Notes: generated from the sequence alone by a model not told the origin. A stretch of 64,000 nt of DNA from Psychrobacter raelei (GCF_022631235.3 NZ_CP093310.2:1550001-1614000), one strand, 5' to 3'; shown: positions 1 to 9,280, counted from the first letter of the stretch. Translations and numbers: made by a program.

Positions 1-832
1 TATCGTAACGATGCGCTGCTGTTAAAACCACCAGGCTATCTTGGCCATAACCGTCATCAACGGTTACCACACTGCCAGCGTTTAACCTATCATCAAGCTG
101 TCTTACCATCTTGGCTTTAGTCACTAAGATACGACGCAAGTTTTGTAACTCCCTGGCATCTGCTCTTGGATAATAGCCTACTTGCTTGTTGTTAAGTGGT
201 GAGCCTAAGATATCCGATCCGTTATCATCAACTGATAAAAAGTTAGTGTTACCATGCGATAAAACATGGGGGTTATCTATCCACTGTAAAGCACTGCGAT
301 CGTATATAAGCGACTCACCTTTGAATAAATCATTAATGCGAGTAACAGATATTTCACCGTCGCTATACATAGTTACAGCTGCTTCTTTTTGCAGCGATAT
401 TGCTATTCTTTTTGTCGGTAATTGGCCCTTTAAGCATATAAACTGATTTAACTTGATATCGCTTTTTAGTCGTATCTTTGCACCCAGGACCCGATAAACC
501 TCGTTAAAGCTTGTATCGTTTAGTGACGTGGCCCTACTAGCTACGCTTAGCAGCGGCTCGCAACCCGATAACACAGCAATAATAATTAATCCGCCTACAC
601 GCTTTCCAGCCTTAACCGCCTGCATATTTATATGCTGTGATTTGACGATCGTTAAGCTGATGCCGTCGCCAACTATCAGCTTATCGCCAATACCCAATAG
701 TCCTTTTAGCTCGTCGGTAGCTTTAACTACCATTTCAAGAGATACTGGCACCGGCACCAAGTCAGTACGATATATCGCACTAATAAGGTCGCCGCCGCCA
801 ATAGTTGAGCCGTCAGATAGAACTATCCTCAT
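1..832 (-). CDS. Tail hub/baseplate-like protein, cut by window edge
   Basis: A leftward frame opens with ATG at 832 and stays open to base 1 (277 codons) without a stop, so the C-terminus lies outside the window. The start overlaps the end of the 173-aa gene upstream by 4 bp, as expected within an operon. The product begins MRIVLSDGSTIGG and is rich in beta-type segments and short glycine turns. It has no motif I recognise. Its place downstream of gp25/W-like, J-like and tail-tube genes suggests a baseplate hub or other late tail component. That function is inferred from gene order only. Confidence 0.6.
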   Translation of the reverse strand, partial: MRIVLSDGSTIGGGDLISAIYRTDLVPVPVSLEMVVKATDELKGLLGIGDKLIVGDGISLTIVKSQHINMQAVKAGKRVGGLIIIAVLSGCEPLLSVASRATSLNDTSFNEVYRVLGAKIRLKSDIKLNQFICLKGQLPTKRIAISLQKEAAVTMYSDGEISVTRINDLFKGESLIYDRSALQWIDNPHVLSHGNTNFLSVDDNGSDILGSPLNNKQVGYYPRADARELQNLRRILVTKAKMVRQLDDRLNAGSVVTVDDGYGQDSLVVLTAAHRYD

Positions 833-1350
833 TTCCACCAGCCGTTGTAATTAATCTGAATGCTTTGAAAAAGATCAATCGTATTGTTAGTTTGGTTTTT
901 ACCCTCAAGATCGGCCGTACTATCAACGCTAAAGGGGTGTGTATTAAACGCCTCCCTCTTCATTTCTAGCATAGCTTCTCTGTGGTTTTGGTAGGCCTCA
1001 CTTGAGCCCATGCCAACCGGCTGAACCCCTAAGTTTTGAGCGCCTTCCATGCGTTTCGCTTGCATAAGGTCGCATCTAGCCACAACAACAGGCCTAATAA
1101 TGCTCCATTCGTCGTTGTAGATATTAATTGCGCTATCAATAAGTAACGTATAGGTATCATCTTTATCATCAAGATCATACGCACGTAACGCACCACCCCA
1201 TGCCAGGTAATCGCGGCAAACATCAGTAATAATACGCTCTACATCACTTTCAAGAAGTGAGTAGCCGGTCGTATATAGATCTTCATAAAATCGAGTGGCG
1301 ATACTCTTAATATCGCCCTCGATGTAGCTATCTTGTCTGCTAGTAAACAT
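829..1350 (-). CDS. Unknown tail-module protein (173 aa)
   Basis: This complete frame lies 11 bp after the tail-tube gene and overlaps the next gene by 4 bp, so it belongs to the late tail operon. The protein is mixed alpha/beta, with an acidic helical first half (Tyr/Asp/Glu-rich) and a polar C-terminal tail ending NYNGWWK. No transmembrane or signal segment is visible. A tail-assembly chaperone or baseplate part would fit the position, but I do not recognise the family. Confidence 0.7.
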   Translation of the reverse strand: MFTSRQDSYIEGDIKSIATRFYEDLYTTGYSLLESDVERIITDVCRDYLAWGGALRAYDLDDKDDTYTLLIDSAINIYNDEWSIIRPVVVARCDLMQAKRMEGAQNLGVQPVGMGSSEAYQNHREAMLEMKREAFNTHPFSVDSTADLEGKNQTNNTIDLFQSIQINYNGWWK

Positions 1351-1361
1351 ACAGGATTACC

Positions 1362-1982
1362 TTAACCAAAGATAGTTGTACCACCAATGGTAGAAACTGG
1401 TTTGTAGCCACCAAAAGCATTTAGCGCGTTGGTTAACAAGCCAGCCAGTTTGTTAGCAGTACCGGCGCCAATATCACCAGTTTGGCCAAAGTAGTTATAA
1501 CGGCAAGTTACTTGCACCTGTAAAATCTGACTGCGGCTTGCTGAATCAATCTCACCACCACCATCAGGGAAGGTAATAGCACAGTCTTTAAGCAAGTATT
1601 CAGTCTTACCTTTAATCTCGTTACCATCGGTAGCGAACCCATCATAAACACGCACCAGTGGGATCTCACCATTGTGTTTAATAACGATATCTTCTGCAAA
1701 CTTAGCAATGGTGCCTGATTCGGTTTCAATCATGGTCCACTGGCCTTCAAAGTTTGTTTTAGGCGGCGCTGTAACGTGGGCCTGGAAGCCGTAAGCATAA
1801 TCTGCGTCGGCTGGCTCGTGGTTAGTGATCATTGGGCGCTGGAAGTTTTGAATAAGGATATAAAGGTTTTCGTAACCTTCTGGTTTACAAATTGCGTTAC
1901 AAGCAAGCATAGCTGAACCCAAAGATTTGGCCAGCTCGTGCATTTGTGAATAGGCTTGCAAGGTAGGTGATGAACTTTTCAT
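1362..1982 (-). CDS. Probable tail tube protein
   Basis: The 206-aa product has the size expected of a contractile-phage tube subunit. It contains a beta-rich central region (about 60-150) with the segments KGKTEYLLKDCAITFPDG and SQILQVQVTCRYNYFG, like the tube barrel of myoviruses. It has its own late promoter and a hairpin leader directly in front of the ATG. The only Shine-Dalgarno-like bases (AGGG) sit inside the 3' arm of that hairpin. High expression is expected for a tube gene, which agrees with a dedicated promoter. The assignment rests on size, composition and position. Confidence 0.55.
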   Translation of the reverse strand: MKSSSPTLQAYSQMHELAKSLGSAMLACNAICKPEGYENLYILIQNFQRPMITNHEPADADYAYGFQAHVTAPPKTNFEGQWTMIETESGTIAKFAEDIVIKHNGEIPLVRVYDGFATDGNEIKGKTEYLLKDCAITFPDGGGEIDSASRSQILQVQVTCRYNYFGQTGDIGAGTANKLAGLLTNALNAFGGYKPVSTIGGTTIFG

Positions 1983-1987
1983 AAAAA

Positions 1988-2016
1988 AACCCTAGTCAAT
2001 AATAAATGATAGGGTT
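1988..2016 (-). terminator. Hairpin with T-run immediately before tube gene
   Basis: On the minus strand AACCCTA pairs with TAGGGTT around a 15-base loop, followed by a run of T and then ATG. It has intrinsic-terminator form for transcripts arriving from the baseplate genes. It also encloses the AGGG that would serve as ribosome site for the tube gene. Confidence 0.6.
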
Positions 2017-2056
2017 ATTTTGGCATTGGAGAGGTAGTATGGTTTAGGGGTGTTCC
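2010..2056 (-). promoter_or_regulatory. Late promoter, GGAACAC family (tail tube)
   Basis: On the minus strand GGAACACCCC (2047-2056) is followed 24 bp later by the -10-like CAAAAT (2017-2022). No TTGACA-like -35 is present at 17 bp, which suggests that the box binds an activator. It is one of eight similar sites, all in front of late genes. The predicted start of transcription lies in the 5' arm of the hairpin at 1988-2016. Confidence 0.6.
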
Positions 2057-2058
2057 AC

Positions 2059-2694
2059 CTAAAAAGGCGATAGATAAGCCACATGATAGCGATAGCCACC
2101 AACCGCGACAGCAGCATCAACCTGGCTGAAATCAACAGAGACAGCAATTTCAGGTACGATATTCCAGGGAACCAGCTTTTCTAAGACGGGGGCAATGTCA
2201 GAAATATCGCTATTGTTGTCATCAAGGGTTAATGCAATACGCACACGGCTAGTCAAAAAAGAACCTGGCATTTGTTTTTCACTTACCGCCATTGGATAAG
2301 AGCTTGCCAGCTCTTTTGAATGCCAAAGCCTGAGCACCCTGTTATTACCTGGGAACAACATGTCTAAGACAAACTGCAAAAAAGCCAAGCCACGGCCACT
2401 GGCCATAGCCTGCCAGCTAGATAGAATTGTAGACATGATATCAGTTGATAACCCATCTGCGTCTTGTCTCAAGATCACTAGGCCGTTAAGCTTACTGAAT
2501 CGCTCAATAACAACTGGGCTGCTTTCTAGCCATGGGGTGCCATAGCTATTCATATCAACCAAGCTTTCAAGCTCGTATTCTTCAATCAGCTTAGTAAAGA
2601 CACCTGCAATGGCCTCATCAAGCTCGTTTGCCTTGTGGCTTTCTTGCACCGTTCTAGTAAAGTCGGTAGCTTGTAAGTTGCTTATTTTACCCAT
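2059..2694 (-). CDS. Baseplate protein, gpI-like position
   Basis: The 211-aa frame begins 1 bp after the J-like gene, the same order as J-I in P2-type phages. A central helical segment (SSWQAMASGRGLAFLQFVL, about 91-109) is followed by beta strands, compatible with a baseplate wedge component. No diagnostic motif was seen, so the gpI call is positional. The gene ends just before a late promoter, so it probably closes the W-J-I transcription unit. Confidence 0.5.
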   Translation of the reverse strand: MGKISNLQATDFTRTVQESHKANELDEAIAGVFTKLIEEYELESLVDMNSYGTPWLESSPVVIERFSKLNGLVILRQDADGLSTDIMSTILSSWQAMASGRGLAFLQFVLDMLFPGNNRVLRLWHSKELASSYPMAVSEKQMPGSFLTSRVRIALTLDDNNSDISDIAPVLEKLVPWNIVPEIAVSVDFSQVDAAVAVGGYRYHVAYLSPF

Positions 2695-2695
2695 T

Positions 2696-4168
2696 CTACA
2701 AAGTCCAAATAGCTGTACCAGTATCGGCCGTTCTTGTCATATTGATAGTAATACTATCTTCTGTGATATAAGCCCATTCATGCGGTTTAATAGGGTTTTC
2801 AGCGGTATCTTCTGTTAAGACTGAAAAGTCGCTAATACGGTCTTGGAAGGCTGTAATATCACTTCTGATCTTAATGGCAATTTCTTGCTTATTAAAACCG
2901 TCTGGATTGTGGTAGCTTGATGATAGCGAGCCTTTACCAAAGTTTTCTAGCAGCAACTCTTTGATTTGAGTCTTTACTGAATCCATATCATGCACCGTTG
3001 CTAAGCGGCCAGCAATGGTGATTTGATAGGGTCTTTCTACAACCTCTTTGATATTAACCTTTCCATCCAATAGCGAGTCAGCATTAGCTACCAGCTTTTT
3101 AATATCCTCTACCAGCGCCTTTTGCTCAATCTTGTTTTTAGCTACCACGGTTAAAAATAGATGGTTGATTGCGTCCAATGAGGCCCCGTAGTGCTTCTCA
3201 TTGATCGTCTCGTTCCAAATGGCCATGTAATCAAACCGCTGCATAAAGTGCTTGCGTACTAAAAAATCAAAGTTACCCATGAAAACGGCGTTATGGTCAT
3301 ACATTGACGGGTAGCTGGCAAGTAGTCGCATTTGAGCCACGCTTAACGGATCTGCGCCGGCTCGAACAAGATCACCGGCTTTGAAATATAGGTTTAACTT
3401 GCTTTCCTCTGACTCGTAAATCTCACTCAAGGCCGCGCTGCTTAGGCTTGATTGGTCAACATACCCATAGCTTTGAGTGATTGCGATCTCGTAGGTATCA
3501 CCGGCTTGTACTGTCACGCCGGCACGTTCGGAGTCGCCAAAAACAATGGTTATATCCTCAAGGTTATGGCTTTGTAGTGTATAAGCCGCCTGGCCCAAAC
3601 CGGCGTTCATAAACTTGGGCGTGTACTGAAAACTCATACCCAAAGTTGCGTTATAAACTGACAAACTCGATAGATAGGCGCCGTCGGTTGTTGATACGTC
3701 TAGGCGATAAAAAGACTCACTAACAGGTATATTAACCTCAATATGATTAACAGTGCTTTGCTCTGCTAGAACCTTTTTGGTTTCATGGCCGTTTAAAGTT
3801 GCGGACGACATAAGCCGCCATTGTCTGCCCGTACCGTCCTCAACTAAACGGCCCTGGCTCAAACTAACCTTGCTATTCCCATTGTTCTCAATAGTTAGCA
3901 TGTGCTGGCAAGGTGTAGCAACTGGCAATATGCCCTTGTTAATGGCATCTGCAATGATTGTGCTTTGCTTGGATTTAATAAACGGCTCTGTAATATTTAC
4001 CGCGTTATCACGTGATAGCCATAATACAGTCTCCACGATAGAGGTCATCATGGCCCTTACCGTGGGATCGCCAGCTCGCCAGCGCTCTGCAACTTCTGGG
4101 TAGTCGTTTAAATGACTATCTATACTTGATAGTATCTTTTTCCTTAATTGGTTACTGGGCACTGACAT
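2696..4168 (-). CDS. Baseplate wedge protein, J/gp6-like
   Basis: The 490-aa protein lies directly downstream of the gp25/W-like gene, overlapping it by 17 bp. It has the build of J-like wedge proteins: an N-terminal helical part with repeated Asp/Arg-rich turns, a long middle beta domain, and a C-terminal alpha/beta domain (residues about 370-490) with the pattern VNIKEVVERPYQITIAGRLA. It would join the tail tube hub to the fibre-bearing periphery. Length is somewhat above P2 J (about 300 aa) and nearer to T4 gp6-type proteins. Confidence 0.6.
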   Translation of the reverse strand: MSVPSNQLRKKILSSIDSHLNDYPEVAERWRAGDPTVRAMMTSIVETVLWLSRDNAVNITEPFIKSKQSTIIADAINKGILPVATPCQHMLTIENNGNSKVSLSQGRLVEDGTGRQWRLMSSATLNGHETKKVLAEQSTVNHIEVNIPVSESFYRLDVSTTDGAYLSSLSVYNATLGMSFQYTPKFMNAGLGQAAYTLQSHNLEDITIVFGDSERAGVTVQAGDTYEIAITQSYGYVDQSSLSSAALSEIYESEESKLNLYFKAGDLVRAGADPLSVAQMRLLASYPSMYDHNAVFMGNFDFLVRKHFMQRFDYMAIWNETINEKHYGASLDAINHLFLTVVAKNKIEQKALVEDIKKLVANADSLLDGKVNIKEVVERPYQITIAGRLATVHDMDSVKTQIKELLLENFGKGSLSSSYHNPDGFNKQEIAIKIRSDITAFQDRISDFSVLTEDTAENPIKPHEWAYITEDSITINMTRTADTGTAIWTL

Positions 4169-4481
4169 TGTAGTAATCCTGGTCGATATCGGTTATTGGG
4201 TTATCGTTTAATTGAATATCAATATTGCCAATAGATAAGACAACATTAATCCTATCAAAGCCTACTGTCTCAACAGATATGCTCAATTGTTCTTCATCCA
4301 ACGTATCTATTATCGGTATATCGCGCCTTAGTTTTCTCAAAAAGTCATCTGCCGTATCAGCTGACAACTCTTTTAATAACATGGCCTTAGCATCGGCGCC
4401 GTAACCTTGAGCAAAGTAACCGTTAGGCGGCGTGTCCAACCAATGAATAATCATCTGCCTAATGTGTTCGGCGGTAATCAT
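4152..4481 (-). CDS. Baseplate protein gp25/W-like
   Basis: The 109-aa product is the usual size for the gp25/W family of sheath-initiating baseplate proteins. The line GYGADAKAMLLKELS, followed by RRDIPIIDTL and a beta C-terminus ending in short polar strands, resembles that family. It starts 4 bp inside the membrane-protein gene upstream and overlaps the J-like gene downstream. This tight packing supports a single wedge operon. Confidence 0.6.
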   Translation of the reverse strand: MITAEHIRQMIIHWLDTPPNGYFAQGYGADAKAMLLKELSADTADDFLRKLRRDIPIIDTLDEEQLSISVETVGFDRINVVLSIGNIDIQLNDNPITDIDQDYYNVSAQ

Positions 4482-4918
4482 TTAATTCGCACCTCGGATA
4501 ATGGGGTATTGGGGTCTGGCAGTCTTATCTTGGATCTTGTCTTTTTGGCCTGGGTTATAAGCTTAGACGCATCAACAAATCTTGAGTTCTTGATGCAAAC
4601 TAACAGCATGTCAAGCCATACAAAAAACGATCCTAGAATGGCCATAATAACAAGCAAGCCAGCACCACCAATCCCCCATGACTGCGATATAACCATGACA
4701 GCATAAAAACGCCATAATAAGAACATAAGCAATATTAAAAGCGGCACGCTCAACAATAGGGATTGACGCAAGGTTTGACCGATAGCCACGGCCAATGTAT
4801 TGCTGTCAATAACCTTGTTGAGTAGCTTTAACCTGCTAAGGATATCTACATACAAGTAAAACATCATAATCATTAACATACCGCTTAAAAAAAAGTCCAC
4901 TATATAGGCGTTCTGCAT
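4478..4918 (-). CDS. Small phage membrane protein, three helices
   Basis: The 146-aa protein shows three hydrophobic segments at about residues 10-28, 53-75 and 80-105, separated by basic turns, so it should sit in the inner membrane. It lies between a coiled-coil late gene and the gp25-like gene. A role in lysis (holin-like) is possible because no other holin was found. However, the size, three helices and place among tail genes are also compatible with another late membrane function. Confidence 0.6.
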   Translation of the reverse strand: MQNAYIVDFFLSGMLMIMMFYLYVDILSRLKLLNKVIDSNTLAVAIGQTLRQSLLLSVPLLILLMFLLWRFYAVMVISQSWGIGGAGLLVIMAILGSFFVWLDMLLVCIKNSRFVDASKLITQAKKTRSKIRLPDPNTPLSEVRIK

Positions 4919-4927
4919 ACCATTACC

Positions 4928-5467
4928 TTATGCTGCGTTTTGCTGTTTTACTTTCTCTAATTGAGCCTCAAGATCTTGTTTTTCTTTGGTTTTAACGGCA
5001 ATTACTTTATCTAGTTCCACCGACTCTTCTAGCAGTGATTTTAACGTTTGCGCTTTGTTGGCTGGCGCTCTATTACGCTTAGTTCTTGTTACCTGGGCGC
5101 GAGCTCGTCGGGCACTAAATGCCTTTTGGCCCTGGTTAATAAGTTTTGCGATCTCGTCAACCGATGCGTTGAATGACGGCTTATAAGAGTTATCAAAGTC
5201 GCCGGTAGTCGGCTGTGTTTTGCTGTTAATATCAATACGGAAAATATCCAGCCCATCCGGCTGATCTGATTCAGGGGCTTCACGAATATAAAGCTTTACA
5301 ACCTGGCCGCCGTCTAAAGCGATGTGAATAGGCCTGGCACTAGCACCAGATACCCTCGATACTCTTAAAACATCAACAACAACAACTTGCTGCCTAGCTG
5401 TTTTAGCTAAGCGCTTAACAAAGTCACTGACAAGCGATGTTTTTTCTGTGATTTCTGACAGTTTCAT
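4928..5467 (-). CDS. Unknown late protein with coiled-coil C-terminus (179 aa)
   Basis: I start this gene at the ATG at 5467 (MKLSEITEKT). A longer frame from 5485 would begin inside the leader hairpin. The first two thirds are alpha/beta with Arg/Lys-rich patches. The last 40 residues (LLEESVELDKVIAVKTKEK onward) form a clear charged coiled coil. It is the first gene after a GGAACAC promoter and leads the run into the membrane protein and baseplate genes. The function is not recognised. Confidence 0.65.
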   Translation of the reverse strand: MKLSEITEKTSLVSDFVKRLAKTARQQVVVVDVLRVSRVSGASARPIHIALDGGQVVKLYIREAPESDQPDGLDIFRIDINSKTQPTTGDFDNSYKPSFNASVDEIAKLINQGQKAFSARRARAQVTRTKRNRAPANKAQTLKSLLEESVELDKVIAVKTKEKQDLEAQLEKVKQQNAA

Positions 5468-5470
5468 AAA

Positions 5471-5505
5471 AATAACCCCAAACAAATTAATTGATTGGGG
5501 TTATT
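5471..5505 (-). terminator. Leader hairpin with T-run
   Basis: AATAACCCCAA pairs with TTGGGGTTATT on the minus strand, followed by T residues and then the ATG at 5467. Its upstream arm overlaps the -10 of the late promoter. The GGGG ribosome-site candidate is within the stem. Confidence 0.6.
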
Positions 5506-5542
5506 ATCGCTTGCTGTTAGCTCTGATTAGCTGGGGTGTTCC
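5503..5542 (-). promoter_or_regulatory. Late promoter, GGAACAC family
   Basis: GGAACACCCC at 5533-5542 (minus strand) is followed after 24 bp by GATAAT at 5503-5508, five of six bases of the -10 consensus. No -35 hexamer stands at normal spacing. It precedes the gene starting at 5467. Confidence 0.65.
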
Positions 5543-5548
5543 AACAAA

Positions 5549-6445
5549 TTACATGCCAACACTGCGGCGGTAGTGGCTTGCTTTTAGCCCGCGACGCATA
5601 TTGCGTGCTTTTTGTGGATCAATGTTATAGATATTGCGCTGTAAGCCTTTAGCAAATGACATCATACGCTTACGAACCGCTGAACCCGTGGTTGATTTTC
5701 TGCGAGCTTTTTTAAGGGCTGCTTTTTGAGCTGCACTTAAACGAACCTTGCCTCTAATACGCTTGTTAACAACCTTGATTTTACCATCACGTACCGCTTT
5801 GACAGCTCGGTATGAAATAGTCTTTCCATTAACTTTGCGAGTGGTCTTCTTACCAGGGCGTAAAGGTTTTCGGGCTGCGTCATACATGCCTTCATCTTCT
5901 TCTTTCATCATTGCGTCATAAGTGGCTTCGTCACCGTATGCAAAGATTGAGATAAAGTCGTCTAGCTCGTCATCGGCTGGCATGTTCTCTAAGATAACTT
6001 CTGAGGCTGTTTCGATTGCCGCATCTGCAATATCAATATCGCTATCAAAAACATCGTTAATCAGGTCCTCATCAACGCCCAAAGTGCTCATGGCGTCTGC
6101 AATATGAGCTGACAAGACGGTTTTGACAGTTGGGTCAATCTCGTCGTCGTCATCTTCTGGGTCCTCAACAAACACTTCAAGGATTAGGCTGTCAAGAAGT
6201 TCGCTTGGTAGTAATTCCTGATCCTCAAAGTCAACCTCTGACATGATGCCTGCCAGCATAAACGCTACTTGCAGTGCTGCTAAACGCATTTGAGTGGTTG
6301 AGTGTGCGGCAATACGTTCATCAATTGGGTCAAAATCAATAGATTCTGCCGCTTGTTTGGCGCTGTTAGTTGCGTCAAATTGCGCCTCTTGACGTTCTAA
6401 CATGCGATCCTGGTTACGCTCGATAATATGGCTTGATACTAACAT
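5549..6445 (-). CDS. Unknown late protein with acidic and basic halves (298 aa)
   Basis: The gene follows the sheath gene by 34 bp, so it probably shares its transcript. The first 200 residues are helical and strongly acidic, including a run of Asp/Glu near residue 98. The last 100 are strongly basic and Lys/Arg-rich (KKARRKSTTG, RNMRRGLKASHYRR). Such a split charge can suit a chaperone or nucleic-acid-contacting virion protein. I do not recognise the family. Confidence 0.7.
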   Translation of the reverse strand: MLVSSHIIERNQDRMLERQEAQFDATNSAKQAAESIDFDPIDERIAAHSTTQMRLAALQVAFMLAGIMSEVDFEDQELLPSELLDSLILEVFVEDPEDDDDEIDPTVKTVLSAHIADAMSTLGVDEDLINDVFDSDIDIADAAIETASEVILENMPADDELDDFISIFAYGDEATYDAMMKEEDEGMYDAARKPLRPGKKTTRKVNGKTISYRAVKAVRDGKIKVVNKRIRGKVRLSAAQKAALKKARRKSTTGSAVRKRMMSFAKGLQRNIYNIDPQKARNMRRGLKASHYRRSVGM

Positions 6446-6479
6446 TATTTATCTTCCTTTTACTGATCAATAAACTGCA

Positions 6480-7853
6480 TTACTTAGTGATTGTGGTTTC
6501 AAAGTAAACTTGTCGAGCACAACCCTCTGGGCGTTTAACAAGTCTAATATCAACTTTTTCAAACGGGTTATCTGCTCGTGGTGCTACCTCTAGGCCGTAT
6601 AGCTTGCCTGATAGCTCTGCTACCGGCTGTAACAAGCCAGCTGAGCTACAAGCGTTCAAGAAGCGACGGATTTCTGCGTCTGCGTCGTTTACGTAACTAG
6701 CCATGCCTTTAAGTAAGTGCTTTTTAGCAATGCTAACTACTGCGTTATCAACGTAAGTGGTAATTTCAGATGCGTTGATTAAGCGTAAAGCGCTTGTTTT
6801 ACTATCGTATTGAGTAATAGCGTCACCATAAATCCAGCGATCGCCTGCATCAAAGCGTTCATTCAATACCACGTTCACGCCAGCTGATGCCAGGGCGTTT
6901 TGGGCCTCTTCATCAAGGCTAACGCTTGGCATGGTTTCCATATCACGGAAGCTAACAGGGAAGTCATAACCGGCAACAGGGCGGTTAACAGGTGGAATAC
7001 CAGACGCATTAGTAAGGGCGTTACGAACAAGTAATTGGCCTAGGTAATCGCCTACACATGGTCGCCATTTTTTGCGTGATAGTACGCTTGCGCTGTTTGA
7101 AGGGCGTGATACGTTCGGGTTCCAAAAAACCCAAAAACGGTGGTCTTTAATGTTGATAGATTCAGCAAGTGCCGCGGCTGCTACCCAGTCATTGATCTTA
7201 CCCAGGTCCAGTAATACGTGACAGTTAAGCTTATCCATTACCTTTGTTGTGGCCTCAATGACAGGCATGTCATCGGTTGAACAAACAACAATGTAACGTG
7301 GGCGTTCACGCATATCAATTAAAGTACGTGTGATCTGCTCGGGTGTTGGCTCTACAACCTTGCTGGCTGGCACGTCAATGACAATTTCAGCCTTGCGGTA
7401 GGTACCGTGGTCTTTTAGGGCCTTAACAGCTTTCAGTGCATCTACAACCTGAGCTGCGTTATCTTTAGAATAGGTCGTTTCGACTTGTTCAAAGAAGTCA
7501 TTGCTGCTATCTAATGCACCATGAAAATCAAGCTTTTGCGTGATGTATGAAAAGTCATTTGGATAGTTGTTTTCAAGCTCGTCTGCGCCGCCGCCAGTGT
7601 ATAAACGGCCTTGCAGTGAGGTGATCATACTATCATCAACTTTATCAGCAAATGTAATGTCAAATAACAGATTATTTAACGGGTCATTTGCTTTAGCTGG
7701 TGTCTTATCATCAACTACTTGAATCTTGGCCACGACGTTGTGGTCAAAGCCGTATTCAGTAACAAGCTCGATAGTTGCTAATGCCTTACTTTCCTTGCTA
7801 TTGGTGATAGTAACGGAAGTAGGCAGGATATTAATAAACAGTTGAGTTGCCAT
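6480..7853 (-). CDS. Tail sheath protein
   Basis: The 457-aa product has the layout of contractile sheath subunits. An N-terminal beta region comes first, then a middle domain ending ALAESINIKDHRFWVFWNPN, then the conserved segment RPVAGYDFPVSF. A C-terminal domain follows (RRFLNACSSAGLLQPV ... VYFETTITK), matching the sheath C-terminal fold in which the last strand links neighbours. It has its own late promoter and hairpin leader, as expected for a highly made protein. The call rests on domain style and on the presence of baseplate and tube genes. Confidence 0.65.
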   Translation of the reverse strand: MATQLFINILPTSVTITNSKESKALATIELVTEYGFDHNVVAKIQVVDDKTPAKANDPLNNLLFDITFADKVDDSMITSLQGRLYTGGGADELENNYPNDFSYITQKLDFHGALDSSNDFFEQVETTYSKDNAAQVVDALKAVKALKDHGTYRKAEIVIDVPASKVVEPTPEQITRTLIDMRERPRYIVVCSTDDMPVIEATTKVMDKLNCHVLLDLGKINDWVAAAALAESINIKDHRFWVFWNPNVSRPSNSASVLSRKKWRPCVGDYLGQLLVRNALTNASGIPPVNRPVAGYDFPVSFRDMETMPSVSLDEEAQNALASAGVNVVLNERFDAGDRWIYGDAITQYDSKTSALRLINASEITTYVDNAVVSIAKKHLLKGMASYVNDADAEIRRFLNACSSAGLLQPVAELSGKLYGLEVAPRADNPFEKVDIRLVKRPEGCARQVYFETTITK

Positions 7854-7858
7854 AAAAA

Positions 7859-7884
7859 ATGCCTATATTGGTGAATATAGGCAT
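7859..7884 (-). terminator. Terminator-like hairpin before sheath gene
   Basis: ATGCCTATATT and AATATAGGCAT form an 11-bp perfect stem with a 4-base loop, followed by six T and then the ATG of the sheath gene. It begins directly after the -10 of the late promoter, so promoter and terminator share the same bases. Confidence 0.75.
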
Positions 7885-7924
7885 AGTATAGAGTTGGGCT
7901 AACAGTATTGTTTAGGGGTGTTCC
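7885..7924 (-). promoter_or_regulatory. Late promoter, GGAACAC family (sheath)
   Basis: GGAACACCCC at 7915-7924 is followed after 24 bp by TATACT at 7885-7890 (minus strand), the best -10 match of the family. The box touches the stop codon of the DUF285 fibre gene. Confidence 0.7.
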
Positions 7925-9180
7925 TATGCTTGATCCTCACCGCGCGGGCAGGTACCCCATACGGGTCTTGGTAGGGTCCAGCTGGTTGCATTGATATCAA
8001 ACCATCCGGGTGCTGTTGTTATAAGAGGTACGCACCATTCAGATAGGTCCTGATTAAATGAAGTAGCACTACCAAACATATTATTCATATTAGTGACTTT
8101 ACTAGTGTCCCATGAAGATAGGTCTTGGTCGAATGAACTAGCTCCACTAAACATATTACTCATATTAGTAACATTACTAGTATCCCAGTGAGATATATCC
8201 TGATTAAATGAACTAGCTCCACTAAACATATTACTCATACCAGTAACATTACTAGTGTCCCAGTGAGATATATCCTGATTAAATGAACTAGCTCCACTAA
8301 ACATAGTACCCATATTAGTAACATTACTAGTGTCCCATGTGGATATATCACCATTAAATAAAGTAGCGGCACTAAACATATTATTCATACTAGCAACATT
8401 ACTAGTATCCCAGTGAGATATATCCTGATTAAATGAACTAGCTCCACTAAACATATTACTCATATTAGTAACATTACTAGTGTCCCATGTGGATATATCA
8501 CCATTAAATAAAGTAGCGGCACTAAACATATTACTCATACCAGTAACATTACTAGTGTCCCATGTAGTTAAGTCTTGGTTAAATGAGGTAGCCTTATAAA
8601 ACATAGTACCCATATTAGTAACATTACTAGTGTCCCATGAAGATAGGTCTTGGTCGAATGAACTAGCTCCACTAAACATATTACTCATATTAGTAACATT
8701 ACTAGTATCCCAGTGAGATATATCCTGATTAAATGAACTAGCTCCACTAAACATATTACTCATACCAGTAATGTGGGAAGTAGCTGCACGTTCTGCATAC
8801 AATCTAGCATCTTTTCTAGTGTAAACCGAAACATACTCTTTAGGATCGCCTTCAAACTTATAGGTTTCACCCTCCGGTACGCCTTTATTATAAACAATGC
8901 CTGTGTCAGTGGCTTTATACCAGCCAGTGCCAGGATAGTCTTTGGCTAGGCCAGACTCTCTATGTATCTTTTCAAGTCTAGCTACTCGTGATTCTGCTTC
9001 TGCAATATTTGAAATACCCTCTGTTTTTTCAGACAGCTTGGTTAAGTCGCTACCAATCACTAATGAGCGATCCAGCAATTCCTCTAATGACCCCCCAAGG
9101 CCTTTGATTTTTGAAACTAACGACACGCTAACTTCGTCTATAAACTTAATAAATTCATCATGTGATGCTAACTTCTTCAT
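7924..9180 (-). CDS. BspA/DUF285-type repeat tail fibre protein
   Basis: After a coiled-coil N-terminus (about 75 residues) and a short linker domain come ten near-identical 25-residue repeats of the [23 protein letters not shown] type (DUF285, BspA-like). A cap with one Cys on each side follows. DUF285 repeats occur in surface and adhesion proteins, so a receptor-binding role on the virion is likely. I start at the ATG at 9180, with AGGTGAG 4 nt upstream; a GTG at 9189 is also possible. The N-terminal segment is related to that of the 85-87-aa protein upstream (MKKLxxHxxxxxFID). Confidence 0.75.
   Translation of the reverse strand: MKKLASHDEFIKFIDEVSVSLVSKIKGLGGSLEELLDRSLVIGSDLTKLSEKTEGISNIAEAESRVARLEKIHRESGLAKDYPGTGWYKATDTGIVYNKGVPEGETYKFEGDPKEYVSVYTRKDARLYAERAATSHITGMSNMFSGASSFNQDISHWDTSNVTNMSNMFSGASSFDQDLSSWDTSNVTNMGTMFYKATSFNQDLTTWDTSNVTGMSNMFSAATLFNGDISTWDTSNVTNMSNMFSGASSFNQDISHWDTSNVASMNNMFSAATLFNGDISTWDTSNVTNMGTMFSGASSFNQDISHWDTSNVTGMSNMFSGASSFNQDISHWDTSNVTNMSNMFSGASSFDQDLSSWDTSKVTNMNNMFGSATSFNQDLSEWCVPLITTAPGWFDINATSWTLPRPVWGTCPRGEDQA
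8017..8766 (-). repeat. Ten tandem 75-bp repeats encoding DUF285 units
   Basis: Units of 75 bp encode 25 residues each and are so alike at DNA level that several differ by only a few bases (two classes, ...[14 protein letters not shown] and ...[13 protein letters not shown], alternate). The array is likely to change length by recombination. Confidence 0.85.
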
Positions 9181-9215
9181 ACTACTCACCTATGTTGATT
9201 GATGTGGCTAAAAAA

Positions 9216-9241
9216 ATGCCCATATTCTTAGATATGGGCAT
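9216..9241 (-). terminator. Intrinsic terminator after small coiled-coil gene
   Basis: ATGCCCATAT and ATATGGGCAT pair around a short loop, followed by seven T on the minus strand. Unlike the sheath and tube leaders, a separate ribosome site (GGTGAG) follows before the fibre start. Confidence 0.75.
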
Positions 9242-9280
9242 AGTATAAAGTCAGACAATGGTTTTGGTTGCACGTGTTCC
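9242..9280 (-). promoter_or_regulatory. Late promoter, GGAACAC family (DUF285 fibre)
   Basis: GGAACACGTG at 9271-9280 with TATACT at 9242-9247, 23 bp apart on the minus strand. The box overlaps the end of the small coiled-coil gene. Confidence 0.65.

Noticed and set aside
4478..4918. Holin
   Set aside because: Three helices would allow it, but nothing specific supports it and no endolysin or spanin gene adjoins, so it is left as a membrane protein.
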